From Rhipidocladum racemiflorum (taxonomy: Eukaryota; Streptophyta; Magnoliopsida; Poales; Poaceae), in NCBI GenBank assembly GCA_036346355.1, contig CM070576.1, forward strand, positions 58,699,712-58,763,711: a DNA stretch of 64,000 nt. Reading direction: 5' to 3'. The position numbers and the translations under genes were made by a program. Below are positions 1 to 11,696 of this stretch, piece by piece; position 1 is the stretch's first letter, and every line of letters starts with the position of its first letter. The notes under the pieces were generated by a model. It was given only the letters and a program-made list of their open reading frames with translations, did not search any database and was not told where the DNA came from.

Positions 1-13
1 CTGGGAAAGAGGG

Positions 14-1210
14 ATGACCTTACCAACAGTTGTATCTTGTCCTATGCAACACTCGTCTGCATATCGGCCAAACCGATCGGTAAAAAATAGGTTGACTAGA
101 CCGATATACAATCATCCAGAAGTAAGAAACAAGAGGCCAGTCCATGAGAGGTTGTCAGCATCAGAGCAAGGCGAGTCCTCACGAAATCAGGAACTATCGG
201 CTAATACAAGTAGAATAGAATCCGACGGCGAGATGAGCAATTTAGCTGGAAAAATAAGAAAGCCGATAGAACCTAAGCCTAGATGGTGCCCCTCGGGTCT
301 CAGCAAATCACAACGCAGAAGGCTTCAGCGATTGAAGACACAAGAAGAAAGGGAAGCTGAAAAGGAGAGCGAGAGGGATCGGATGTTCAATAAGTTAAGA
401 CCAGTACCGGTTTTGAAAAAGGAGTGGAGAAAGAAGGAGCAGATCGATAGTGATTCAGATCAATCGATCGAATCTGGTTCTCCGATGATCCGAGATGACA
501 CGCCACCAATGGATATAAACATGGTATTCACTCTACCTGCCGAGTTCAAAACCAAAGAATCGGCTGAAGAGGTGTTCACCCAATTATGCCTCGGAGCACC
601 AGACGTTGTGTTCGAAAAACCACAAGACATGCATCGGCATCTAAAACCACTATATCTAAAAGGGTACATTAATGGCCGACCAATATCTCGCATGTTGGTC
701 GATGGCGGGGCGACAGTTAATCTAATGCCATTTAACACTTTCAGAAAATTAGGTAAAGCCGATGAAGACTTGATCAAGACCAATATGGTGCTAAATGACT
801 TCACGGGAGACCCAACTGAGGCTAAAGGCGTAATGGTGTCAGAAATTGTGATCGGTAATAAAACTCGCCGATTGCATTTTTTGTGATTGAAGCCAAAGGC
901 AATTACTGCGTGCTCCTTGGCGGATCGGATCCATGCCAATTGTCAGATACCATCAACTATGCACCAAAAATTGGTGCAGTGGAACGACGATACAGTAGAA
1001 GTCGTACCAGCCGATACATCAGCTCATATCGCCATGGCTAGCCCTGACACCAATTGGCCACACGAAGAAGCCGAATGTATATCAGGAAAAGCCTTGGATA
1101 ATTGCGATTTCATCTGCGTTGAGAAATCAGGATTCAAGCCGATCAGCGTTAAACCCAACACGTTTGATCGGACAAACGAAGTGATAAGAAGATGGAGCAC
1201 AAGACACTAG
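14..1210 (+). pseudogene. Gypsy gag C-terminus and aspartic protease (frameshifted)
   Basis: The first open stretch (14-886) is rich in Arg, Lys and Glu and looks like the gag-to-protease linker. It ends in a protease domain with the active-site motif LVDGGATVNLMPF around residues 228-240, the plant gypsy form of D-S/T-G. The frame breaks at 884-886, just after RRLHFL. The expected continuation (VIEAKGNYCVLLG) is in another frame, and a further shift is needed to reach ADRIHANCQIPSTMHQ, which runs on to 1210. At least two indels therefore disrupt the protease. In the family this enzyme processes the Gag-Pol polyprotein in the cytoplasmic particle. Host aspartic proteases are unlikely because RT follows directly. 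Confidence 0.85.
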
Positions 1211-1314
1211 CAAAGCTGCAGGAAAAGGCAAGAAGCTATCGGTAAGAAGAATACGAAGAAGCTGTTGAGGATTTTGATGAAGAAAGAAAAGAGTTAGGAT
1301 TTACTTCTGCCGAT

Positions 1315-3278
1315 TTGCTCGAAGAGATCGATATTGGGGGAGGTGATAGCAAAAGACCAACGTTTGTAAGTGCTAAATTAGAACCCAGTTATAAAGCAAA
1401 GTTGGTCGAAATACTCAAGAAGTATAAAGATTGCTTTGCGTGGGAGTATTATGAGATGCCAGGTTTAAGCCGACAGCTAGTCGAACATTGGCTACCTATA
1501 AAACCTGGGTATCGACCATTCAAACAGTACCCTAGGCGGTTTAATCCTACGTTGTATGACGCTATAAAGGAAGAAGTAGGACGATTGCTAGAGGCAAAGT
1601 TTATCCGGCCTTGCCGATACGCTGAGTGGGTCTCAAACATCGTCCCTGTGAAGAAGAAAAATGGCAAACTTAGGGTGTGTGTCGATTTTAGAGATTTAAA
1701 TAAAGCTACACCAAAAGACGAGTACCCGATGCCCATAGCCGATATGCTTATCGATGCTGCATCTGGGAATAAAATCATAAGCTTTTTGGACGGGAACGCC
1801 GGATACAATCAGATATTCATGGCCGAAGCCGATATACTCAAAACGGCTTTCAGATGTCCGGGGGCTTTAGGGCTATATGAGTGGAAAGTTATGACCTTCG
1901 GTTTAAAAAATGCCGGTGCTACTTATCAGCGTGCCATGAACCATATTTTCCATGATTTGATCGGCAATACCGTGGAAATATACATTGACGACGTAGTGGT
2001 AAAATCCAAAGAAGACTGGCAACATTTAGCCGATCTGGAAAAGATGTTCGAAAGCACAAGGTTACATGGGTTAAAAATGAACCCTCTCAAATGTGCTTTC
2101 GGAGTATCGGCTGGACAATTTCTTGGGTTTACGGTGCATGAAGGAGGAATTGAAGTAAACCAAGCCAAAGTAAAAGCCATAGCCGATACTAAACCGCCGA
2201 CAAGCAAAAAGGAGTTGCAGGTGTTGATTGGGAAAATCAACTACTTGCGACGTTTTATCTCAAACTTGTCAGGGCGTATTCGGGCCTTCACACCGCTGCT
2301 GAAAATTAAAGACAACCAAGAGTTCAAATGGGAAGCCGATCAACAAAAAGCCTTCGACGACATAAAGGGTTATCTGATGAGTCCACCAGTATTGACCGCA
2401 CCAAAACATGGTATACCTTTTAGACTATATATATCGGCTGAAGGTGATTCGATTGGGGCAGTTTTAACACAAGAAGCCGATAGGAAGGAATGAGCAATAT
2501 TTTACTTAAGCCGACGTCTTTTAGATGCAGAAACCAGGTATCCCCTAGTAGAAAAGTTATGCTTATCAATGTATTTTGCCTGCACCAAATTAAGACATTA
2601 TATGCTGGCTTCCAAATGCATTATAATATGCAAAACCGATGTAATCAAATACATATTATCAGCGCCAATTCTGCGGGGTCGGCTTGGTAAATGGGCATAC
2701 GCCTTAACAGAGTTCGAGTTAACCTATGAGTCGGCTAAATCTGTGAAAGGACAAGCTGTGGCCGATTTTATCACAGGGAGTGAAACATTAGCAGGAACAG
2801 CTGATGTAACTCCTTGGCAGCTGTATTTTGATGGATCCGTTTGCCAGGAAGGCGAAGGCATCGGCGTGATATTGATTTCACCTAGAAAACAGTAGTATGA
2901 CTTCATGTATCGGCTAAATAGTCGATGTTCGAATAACCAAGCGCATCTGAAGCATTGCTAAGAGGCCTACAATTGCTAGATAGCATCGGGGTAAAAGACG
3001 TCGAAGCTTTTGGAGACTCGATGTTAATTGTACAGCAAGTCAAAGGGGAATACCGATGCAACGACGGTGCGCTAACTCAGTACTTGCATCAATGCCTCCA
3101 GATCATCGAGATGTTCACTACATTTTCTATAAAACATATCCCCAGAGAAGCTAATAATAAAGCAAACCGATTGGCACAATGTGCATCAGGGTATAAGATT
3201 GAAAGCCGACAGGGACCAATCGAGCTAAACGTTTGGCCGATTTTTTGTGTTCACCTGCCGATCGGAGAACAGAGATAA
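1315..3278 (+). pseudogene. Gypsy reverse transcriptase and RNase H (broken)
   Basis: The RT domain is open from 1315 to 2493 (392 residues). It shows WVSNIVPVKKKNGKLRVCVD, FLDGNAGYNQI and the catalytic box YIDDVVVKSK near residue 222, followed by the connection and first RNase H region ending SIGAVLTQEADRKE. A frameshift stops the frame at 2493. Further pieces (2569-2895 and 2955-3278) hold an RNase H-like domain: LYFDGS supplies the first acid, GDSMLIVQQVKGEY the GDS motif, and HIPREANNKANRLAQ the C-terminal part. These are separated by a stop at 2893. The role in the family is synthesis of cDNA and removal of the RNA strand. The YIDD box is intact, so the RT core alone looks undamaged, but no full polyprotein can be made from this locus. 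Confidence 0.88.
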
Positions 3279-3361
3279 GGGATTATTTGTCGATTCAGCC
3301 AAGCCGATCGAAAGCGTAAGGTCGGCGCAAAGCACTCAAATATGTTCTACTAGAAGATGTA

Positions 3362-4519
3362 TTGTACTTTCGGACTATGGAAGGTTTGTTGTTAAGATGT
3401 CTGGGAACCGAGGAAGCCAAAGTAGCGATGGGTGAAGTCCATGAAGGCATTTGTGGATCACATCAATCGGCCCATAAGATGAAATGGATCTTTGAGACGA
3501 ACAGGATATTTTTGGCCGACGATGTTAGAAGATCGCTTCAAATATTATAAAGGATGCCAAACGTGCCAAAAGTTTGGTAACATACAATAAGACACAAAGA
3601 TCGGCTTTGCATCCGATCATCAAGCCATGGCCATTTAGAGGATGGGGTATAGACATAATCGGCCAAATATTTCCGTCATCCAGCAAAGGACATAAATTCA
3701 TCCTTGCAGCCACAGATTATTTCTCAAAGTGGGTTGAGGCTGTACCTCTCAAGAAGGTTACTAGTAAAGAGCTGATCGACTTTGTAAATGAACACATAAT
3801 CCATCGGTTTGGAATTCCTGAGACAATCACTCTGATCAAGGGACTGTGTTCATGTCCAACGAAGTTCAAAGGTTTTGCGGAAAGTCTTGGGATAAAATTA
3901 CTCAACTCTTCCTTACTACGCTCAGGCCAATGGACAGGCCGAGTCGTCAAACAAGACATTGATAAAACTGATAAAAAGAAAAATTGAGGAAGAGCCGAGG
4001 AAATGGCATTCAACGCTATCGGAGGCTTTATGGGCTTATCGGCTATCTCAGCACGGATCAACTAAATTGTCACCTTTTCAGTTGGTATACGGACAAGAAG
4101 CCGTCTTGCCCGTGGAAATCAACATCGGCTCAGTAAGGATATATGAGCAAGATAAGGTATCAGCCGATGAATACAAACAGGCGGTGCTTGACAATCTGGA
4201 TGATCTGGCTGAACTAAGGCTGATCACGCTAGATCGGCTTAAAAGGAATAAAGAGAGGGTTGCCAGGTCGTATAATAAAAAAGTGATTTTAAAATCGTTC
4301 AATCAAGCCGATTTGGTATGGAAAACCGTGTTGCCGATTGGGTCTAAGGATAATCGATTCGGCAAATGGTCTCCAACATGGGAAGGGCCTTATAAGATCA
4401 ATCGGCCGATTGATGGGAATTCGTATATACTGGAGTCCTTAGGCGGGTTCGTCCTACCTAAAGCGATCAATGGAAAATATCTAAAAGCGTATCACCCAAG
4501 CATATGGGTTGGGTCCTAA
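3362..4519 (+). pseudogene. Gypsy integrase (frameshifted)
   Basis: An HHCC-type zinc-binding region is split across frames: HEGICGSHQSAHKM lies near 3440 and CQTCQK just after 3550. The core begins WGIDIIGQIFPSSSKGHKFI at about 3646, giving the first catalytic Asp. The region around the second catalytic Asp (HRFGIPETIT, about 3800-3830) is hit by a small indel, so that Asp is read only in a shifted frame. The C-terminal part (3959-4519) includes WAYRLSQHGSTKLSPFQLVYG and ends YHPSIWVGS, a common integrase tail in grass gypsy elements. Integrase joins the cDNA to host chromosomes. At least three breaks make this copy inactive. Confidence 0.87.
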
Positions 4520-4739
4520 CTACAGGAAGGAAAACATCAGGATCGATTACAAAAACACATGCATATAAAAACGGTCATACAGCCGACCGAGTCAGTTAAG
4601 CAAACATCCACGGATTAAACAGTTTACAAAGATCGGTTACATAGCCGATCAAGCAAGTTTTCCAAACGTCATCCCAAGGTGAATATTGTTTACAAAAAAT
4701 CGGCTATACAGCCAGTACTACAAATCAGTTCATTAAAAG

Positions 4740-5335
4740 TCAGTGAAGCCCAGAACCAGGCAAGTGGGCTCCCAAAGCCGATAGTGCTGCAGCCGCCCTA
4801 CCAATAGTAGCTTGAACACTATCTATTAGTTGCTCATCGGCTTTTGCATCACCCGGAATTGGGATCATTTTAGCTGAATGGTTCCTGACTTTGGTGAAGA
4901 CTTCACCGATTTGATGTCTCTGGGCCGCCAGTGAAGACGTCGCGTCCGTGATGCCGATCTGGCAATCTGAGAGTTCTTTTGTAACCAAGGCCAGCTGTTC
5001 TTCAAGTTTCTTCTTGGATAACTCCAGCTCTTGGGCCTTAGTCTTAGCCGATTTCAGCGCGGCAGCACCCTGGTCAAATGCACTCTTTCGAGATTTGGCA
5101 TCCGCTATGAGCTTGTCCAAGATCTCTTGGTCGGCTTGTTGGGACTTCCGCTGTTCAACTCTTTGCTTGGCTGACTCTACATCCTGCCGACGAGCATCCA
5201 GGTGGCATACCTCTAGTAGTGCGTTCATAGCAGCAGGGGGAAGATCGGCTTGGACGGCCGCCATCGCATTCCTCAGAGGTTGAGTGTTGGCCAGAAGAGC
5301 CGCTTCCGGTTGCATCACCTCGTCCAAGAGCCGAT
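4740..5335 (-). pseudogene. Antisense ORF of the gypsy element, N-terminus cut by copia junction
   Basis: An open frame on the opposite strand lies between the integrase end and the copia junction, which is the position of antisense ORFs in Tat-lineage elements (known for maize Grande). The visible part is about 198 residues. It is rich in Ala, Lys, Glu and Gln, with a long predicted coiled coil around SKKKLEEQLALVTKELSDCQ, and ends SALGAHLPGSGLH before a TGA at 4740-4742. A Met at 5393 in the same frame lies in copia DNA, so the true N-terminus is lost. I do not recognise a domain. Chance openness is possible, but 600 bp free of stops in an otherwise frameshifted element, with a clear coiled-coil composition, argues for past coding. 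Confidence 0.6.
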
Positions 5336-8300
5336 GGTACTTGGACACTGGAGCTACAAACCATATGACTGGTTGCCAAGAAATCTTCACCAATCTGGAC
5401 AGATCGGTGGTAGGATTCGTGAAGTTTGGAGATGGGTCACGGGTTCAGATTTGTGGCCGTGGAACAGTTTTGTTCCAAAGTCCAGCAAAGGAGCATCATG
5501 TGCTGTCAAATGTGTACTACATCCCTCAGCTACGCAACAACATTATTAGCATTGGACAATTAGACGAGCAAGGCTACAAAACAGTTGTTGATGAAGGAAC
5601 CTTGTGCATATACGATGATGAAGGACAACAGGTGAGCAGAGTACCGAGACTTGAAAACAGACTCTATGCATTAAACCTAACAAGGTCTCAACCGATTTGT
5701 CTTCTGACCATGAGTGGAGACAAAAATTGGCTTTGGCATGCTCGGTTTGGACACATCAATTTCAGGTCGCTAGGAGATATGTCCAGGCTAAGGTTAGTCG
5801 AAGGGATGCCGAGCATAGATCACGTCGACCAGAAGTGTGAAGCTTGCCTTGCAGGAAAACAGCACCGATCCCCATTTCCCAAAGAAGCTACCTATCGAGC
5901 AACAGAACGGCTTGAACTGGTTCATGCCGACCTATGTGGTCCCATTTCACCAGCCACTCCAGGAGGGAAGCAATACTTTCTCTTAGTGGTGGATGACCAT
6001 TCTCGCTATATGTGGGTAGCTTTAATTAGCTCAAAGAATGAAGCCTTTCAAGCTTTCAAGCTCATCAAGGCTCGAGTTGAATCAGAATCGAATAAGAAAA
6101 TAAGGGGACTCCGGACTGATCGGGGAGGAGAGTTCTGCTCGGAAGAATTCAACAGTTTCTGCGGGGAACAAGGCATCAGACGATTCTTGACAGCACCTTA
6201 CTCTCCACAACAGAACGGTGTCGCCGAACGAAGAAATCAAACGATAGTAGCAACTGCAAGGAGCTTGATGAAGAATATGGGAATGCCGGGAAAGTTCTGG
6301 GGAGAGGCTGTTTCAACAGCGATGTACCTCCTAAACAGGGCAGCGACAAAAAGTGTTGAAGGAAAAACTCCTTACGAGGCTTGGTGTCTCAGAAAACCCA
6401 AGGTAGCTCATCTACGCACCTTTGGGTGTGTTGCATACGTGAGAAACACTAAACCTCATCTCAAGAAGCTAGAGGACAGAAGCACCAAGATGGTCTTTCT
6501 TGGATATGAGACAGGATCAAAGGCTTATAGAGTGTATGATCCAATTGGTGATAGAGTACATGTCACCCGAGACGTGGTGTTTGAAGAAGACAGAGCGTGG
6601 GATTGGGATAGCCCAACGATGCAAGGAGAAGCAGCACCTGCTTATAAAGACAGCTTCCTGGTGGACATTGGGGTGAGTTCGAGACGGTCAGAACTGTCAC
6701 CACCTGAGAATGACCTCCAAAACGACATCCCATCAACACCAAGAAGTTCTGAGACATCACAGAGTGGAGGGGTGTTCGAGACACCTACACACTCACCGAT
6801 AGGAGAAGAAGACAACACAGAAGAAGATGCAACGGACACAATATCACAGTCTGCATCACCCACAAGTGTTTCATCAGTTGAGACTCCTCCACTCAAGATG
6901 AGAACACTGCAGGATCTTTATGACAACACACAAGAAGTGGGAATTGAATACTCAGGTCTGTGTCTCTTGACTGAAGAAGAGCCGGACAGTGTGGAAGAAG
7001 CACTGGCAATAAAGCACTGGAGACATGCTATGGAAGATGAGATGAAGTCAATACTTGACAACAACACTTGGGAATATGCAAAGCTACCAGCTGAACAAAG
7101 GCCCATAAGGTTGAAATGGGTATTCAAAGTAAAGAAGGATTCAGGAGGAAATATTGTGAAATATAAGGCAAGGCTAGTTGCAAAGGGATACTCTCAGCGG
7201 CATGGAGTGGACTTTGAAGAAGTTTTTGCACCCGTGGCAAGAATGGAAACTATAAGGGTTCTAATAGCCCTTGCTGTCCAAGGTAATTGGGAAATCCACC
7301 ATATGGATGTGAAGTCCGCATTCTTAAATGGAGAAATCTCAGAAGATGTGTTTGTGACTCAACCCCCGAGTTTTGTTGACAAAACAAATAGCAACAAGGT
7401 TTTAAAACTCAGGAAGGCACTCTACGGACTTCGACAGGCTCCAAGGGCATGGAATTCAAAACTTGACAAGTCACTTGTGTCATTGGGTTTTGGAAAAAGT
7501 AAGATAGATCACGCCGTGTACAGGAGAGGAGAAGGTACTTCCCTGCTGCTAATTGGAGTATATGTTGATGACTTAAAGTTACAGGTGCCAACACTGAAGA
7601 AATAAATGAGTTCAAAACTCAGATGAAGAAGATCTTCAGTATGAGTGACCTTGGTTACCTCAGCTATTACCTTGGAATAGAAGTGAGGCGTTTCAAGAAA
7701 GGAATTTTCTTATGCCAAGAAGGTTATGCAATGAAAATACTCAAGATAGCAGGGATGCAAGATTGCAATCCTTGCACAGTTCCCATGGAAAGTCGCCTGA
7801 AACTAAGCAAGCAGACAGAGGAACCTCCTGTCAACAGCACTCTATACCAGAGCTTAATCGGGAGCTTACGGTACTTGGTGAATACCAGACCAGACCTAGC
7901 ATATTCGGTGGGAATAGTAAGCAGATTCATGGAATCCCCGACAACACAGCATCTGGCAGCAGTTAAACACATCTTGAGGTATGTGAAGGGCACAATCGGG
8001 TATGGATGTTTCTACACTAAAGATGGTCAATCTGGAGACAAGCTAGTCGGGTTCTGTGACAGCGACTTGGCAGGGGACATTAACGATCGGAAGAGCACTA
8101 TGGGTATAGCTTACTTCCTTGGCTCATGCCTTGTAACCTGGGCATCTCAGAAGCAAAGAATCGTGGCTCTGTCGTCATGCGAAGCTGAGTATATCGCAGC
8201 AGCCGCCGCTTGCCAGGGAATCTGGCTAAGAAGGTTACTTGCAGATTTGGAGAAGAAGAAACCGGAGAAGGTAAGGATGTTCGTGGACAACAAATCGGCC

Positions 8301-8525
8301 ATAGCGCTATGCAAGAATCCGGTTTATCATGCAAGAAGCAAGCATATAGATACAAGATATCATTTCATAAGGAACTGCGTTGAAGAAGGAGAAGTGGACA
8401 TTAGCCACGTAAGAACGGAGGAGCAGTTAGCTGACATTCTAACGAAACCTCTCAGCCGAACAAAGTTTTTAGAAATGCGCCACAAGCTGGGCATAATAGA
8501 GATAAATTCAGGACAACCAGATTAG
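5335..8525 (+). pseudogene. Copia pol (protease to RNase H), one frameshift
   Basis: The first part is open from 5284 to 7605, although 5284-5334 is gypsy DNA, so its apparent Met start is artificial. It shows protease DTGATNHM, a CEACLAGKQH zinc region, integrase with HADLCGP, RTDRGGEFCSEEF and SPQQNGVAERRN (D,D-35-E), and RT with FLNGEI, ALYGLRQAPRAW and YVDDL. One nucleotide appears missing straight after YVDDL (about 7574-7577), producing a stop at 7603-7605. The frame resumes through SMSDLGYLSYYLGIEV and the RNase H box SSCEAEYIAAAAACQ to EINSGQPD. All catalytic residues I can locate are present. A single-base error in the sequence is an alternative to a real mutation. Confidence 0.92.
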
Positions 8526-9052
8526 AGGGGTGATTTGTTGGCCATAATCTAGTTGTCACCCTGGTTTCAGTTTTTTGGTTGTGTCGTTTCCGAGTAAGAG
8601 TTCGGTTCAGAACTTAGCTTCAGAGTTCAGTAGTTGTCTTACCGGAAATAAGCAGTTGAGTTGTATACTGCATGTAATACTTGTCCGAGTCGTATAAGCT
8701 GAAGAAGCTATAAATAAAGCCCAGATGCACTGGCGGAAGTAATTGGCCAGACAAAGTTGTTTTCTCTATTTTGGTTTGAAGTCTGCAATCAAGTATAGAG
8801 AAGTTGAGTTTTGCTGTTTACTTTCCGGCAATACAGTTTTGCCGAGTTTCAGCAGTAGTTCTTGTGCGTGAGTTTGCATTGTCGACTTGATCTTCCGAGT
8901 TATCGATCTTGGCTGGGTTCCAACAGTCAGTTGCCTCATGGGCATCAGAGCCGAATACCTGTGCCAAATTATGCTTGTAAGTATAACCACTTCGGTTATA
9001 CTTTATTAGTATATATAATTTTTACCATGGCGTTATATCACACAACACAACA
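5336..9052 (+). mobile_element. 5'-truncated Ty1/copia retrotransposon with 3' LTR
   Basis: Domain order is protease, GAG-pre-integrase, integrase, RT and RNase H, which defines copia. The element begins inside the protease (WYLDTGATNHM at 5335), so the 5' LTR, primer site and gag are missing. It ends with a purine-rich tract (8525-8535) and a 517-bp LTR. The left boundary abuts gypsy DNA with no repeat or LTR terminus, so it formed by deletion or recombination rather than simple insertion. The right end is the intact LTR terminus (ACAACA), 64 bp from the NAC stop codon. The coding region is well preserved apart from one indel, so the element is young compared with the gypsy on its left. Confidence 0.93.
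8536..9052 (+). repeat. Copia 3' LTR (517 bp)
   Basis: The LTR starts TGTTGG directly after a purine-rich tract (AGAGGGGTGATT) that follows the pol stop codon, and ends ACACAACA, giving TG...CA termini. A TATA box (TATAAATA) at 8709-8716 marks the likely U3/R border, with transcription expected to start about 30 bp further on and run rightwards. There is no second LTR in the window, so divergence-based dating is not possible. Read-out from this promoter would enter the NAC gene in antisense. Confidence 0.85.
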
Positions 9053-9116
9053 ATGTTATTAGGCTAGCTGTATACAATTATGTATGTTAGTATATGTATA
9101 TGTATCACATATGCAG

Positions 9117-10389
9117 CTATTTCCACAAGTCATTCTCCCCTCCGCCGGAAGCAGACGTCGATGCGTAATCCAAGGCCTCTTCTTGCTTCTCCTCGACCTG
9201 GAACACCTGCACCGGGTAGGAGTAACTAGACTCTTTCGGAGTTGAGTCACCGTGGCATAGTTGAGACGCCACGAGCCTGTCAAGATCCCTCCAATCCGCG
9301 GCCGATGCATCCGCGACGTAAACCTGCTCGAACTGAAGTTGCCGGGAAGCTTGGTCGTGTTTCAGGCTGCATGGCTCGAGTGTGGCTACAGGGCCGACCA
9401 GGTCTGGAAGCTTGGGGCTCTCTAACCGGGGGAGCTGCAGAAAGCTGGGCTCCTGGGGATGGAGGTGATGGTACTCTAGCTCCACCTTGCAAGGGTGGTA
9501 GCTCTGGTGGTGGCTATGGTACGGCGCCACGTTCTGGTGGTGGTGCACCGCCTGCCTCCGCGAGTCGAGGTCGGGCGCCATGAACGCGAGATTGTCATTG
9601 AGCCAGTAGTGCGAATCGGCGGCCATTCTTTGTACCGTTGCAACTCGCTTCTTGAACACCCTACAGACCACCCATCCTTCCTCCTGAATAGAACGACATG
9701 TATATTAGCGAATTAACCTTCTGTGAGGTAAGTGCTGAAGAATGAATGGATCATCCAACACAATCTAAGCTCGGCTTACGTACGGGGGGAGTTCCATTTT
9801 CGTTGGTCTCCAAGCGATACTCGTGCATGATCCAATCCGACTTCTGTCCATAGGGAGCCCGGCCCTTGTAGAAAACCAGCGTCTTCCTCATCCCCACAAG
9901 GCGGTTGTTAACGTAGATCGGCTTGTCCCTTCCGGTGGCCTTCCAGAAACCGGCAGTGGTTGCTCTGTTGGTGCGAGTGCCGGTCGGATACTTCTTGTCC
10001 TTGTGGCTGAAGAAGTACCAGTCGTTCTGCTCTTCGGATCCGATCTTGCATTGATCTGTTTCAGCGTCATTGTAGCGATAGGTTTAGTGTGTACTGTGTA
10101 GAGCTATCGAGTTTCATGCATCGACTAGTTCATGAAAAGCATATATAGTCATTGTGCTGACACATTTGCAAGGTAATTAAGAGGCAAGCTTGTACTGCTA
10201 GCATATAATATAAGCGGAGTTGTGATTACCTTGTAGATCCCAAGGCTCAATTTTGTACAAATCGACATCTTTTATGACATCCAAGTCTATCTTCTTCAAT
10301 GCTATCTTCTTCCTGAGGTAGTAATCCACGAGTTCTTCGTCTGTGGGATGGAAACGAAAACCGGGGGGAACATGGGAGAAAGCGTTCAT
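9117..10389 (-). CDS. NAC-domain transcription factor, VND/SWN-like (three exons)
   Basis: Exon 1 is 10389-10230, exon 2 is 10055-9784 and exon 3 is 9683-9117, all with GT...AG introns (donors GTAATC and GTACGTAAG; acceptors AACAG and TTCAG). Lengths 160, 272 and 567 nt join in frame to 332 residues. The NAC domain fills residues 5 to about 155: [73 protein letters not shown] and [11 protein letters not shown]. The start [11 protein letters not shown] and the end GGGENDLWK match my memory of the VND clade, nuclear activators of xylem vessel and secondary-wall programmes. The middle is His-rich. The clade is inferred; membership of the NAC family is certain. Only 64 bp of host DNA lies between the stop and a copia LTR, so the native 3' UTR may be lost. 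Confidence 0.93.
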
Positions 10390-11658
10390 CTTCTTCCACT
10401 GATCAGAGTGATATAGCTAGATGCCAAGTTAGTTCACACTGCATGATAAAAAGTCATTTTTCAGTCATAAATTTGATGATCAAGTATCTCTGCGTAAAAA
10501 AAGCGCCTCTCCTCGCTCCATCTCCTTGTGCGCGCGGCCTTGTAGAATAAAATGAACCTATTGATTAATTGAACCGAGAAACTAGGACTAACTGATATAA
10601 GCATGCGCTACTATTTTTCACTAGGATTATATTCATCGAATAAAATGAAAACAATCATCATGTACGGCACTACGGCCGAAAGTATCATGCTTTCATCATA
10701 TAAAAGATTACCCGGATGAGCCCGATATTTTTCTTTGTTTCTACACTCAGGTACCCCTTGTTATGGGCAGCATCCCTCGGATCGAATCAGAGTTTTATTA
10801 TATACGATATGAACGTGCACAGTTTTAAGAACAAAGAAAATGAACCTTATAGAGAGAACCAAAATAACAACGTTGAAGCAATCACGACAAAAAGAATAAT
10901 TTGGCAAAGCCGATCACAAATTCTTGAAGCACAACCTCAAAAGAGTAAGATGGATTATCACTCTCTCGTAAGTCGTAACCCTCTCGAATCTTTTAAGATC
11001 CTCATATCATTGCCCTATATAAAAATCTAGTGCTAAATAATATTATAGACTCTAATCCTCTCGTACATCTCTTTGGTTTGAATGAGTCGGTTTGTCGCTT
11101 GATTGGGTTCTCCGTGACCACCTCATGGATTTATATAGCTTCTTTAGTCCCAAGGAAAGAATTATAATAGGATTTATCTAGTACACATTTCTAATTACTA
11201 AAAGACTAGATATAAGTCACTGTAATTAACATCGTGTCAATGAAGCTAAATATTCCCTTGAAAGAATGTGAAGCTAATTTTTTTTCAGCATGGGGACTTT
11301 CGCTTCGAAACTTAATTAGCGTGGTTAGAGTGTGAAGCAATATTTCATAACACTCAGTCATAAAATAAAAGAGAGGTGTTTCTATATTTTTCTTTTTTAA
11401 ATTGGTACAACTATTAAAGCATAAATGAAGGGTAGATAATAATTACTTACTCTTTTGCTTGCTTCAAGATTTGTGTAACTTGTATTTGAAAAAAAAAAAA
11501 GCACAGAAGCACTGCTATCTCATCCTATTATTTGCGGCTCTGTGCAAATTATGAGGGAAAAGTTAAAGAAATTAGCATCCAATATCTTAGCTGATCTTTC
11601 TATTTGCCCAAAAAAATGTGAAATAAAAATACAAAGAATGAAGTATATATCCTACAAG

Positions 11659-11662
<4 letters not shown>

Positions 11663-11692
<30 letters not shown>
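11663..11692. repeat. (TC)n microsatellite in the NAC upstream region
   Basis: About fifteen TC dinucleotides in a row, followed by a T-rich run. On the NAC strand this reads as (GA)n, a common feature of plant promoters and leaders. Confidence 0.9.

Positions 11693-11696
<4 letters not shown>

Larger units (their letters stand above)
1..5335 (+). mobile_element. Decayed Ty3/gypsy (Tat-like) retrotransposon, internal region only
   Basis: The segment carries, in order, an aspartic protease, reverse transcriptase, RNase H and integrase, which is the Ty3/gypsy order. After the RT there is a second RNase H-like stretch with the motif LYFDGS near 2821. A second, archaeal-type RNase H together with an antisense ORF downstream of integrase is known for the Tat lineage, so that assignment is inferred. 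Several frameshifts and stops separate the domains, so the element is dead. The left end is outside the window. The right end is cut at about 5335, where copia protease sequence begins abruptly. Neither LTR is visible. The hexamer GCCGAT/ATCGGC recurs throughout and stops at the copia junction, which supports the boundary. Confidence 0.9.

Noticed and set aside
9242..9583. 113-residue plus-strand frame over the NAC gene
   Set aside because: It is antisense to NAC exon 3, is Gly/Ala/Pro/Arg-rich as expected from reading GC-rich coding DNA backwards, and has no domain.
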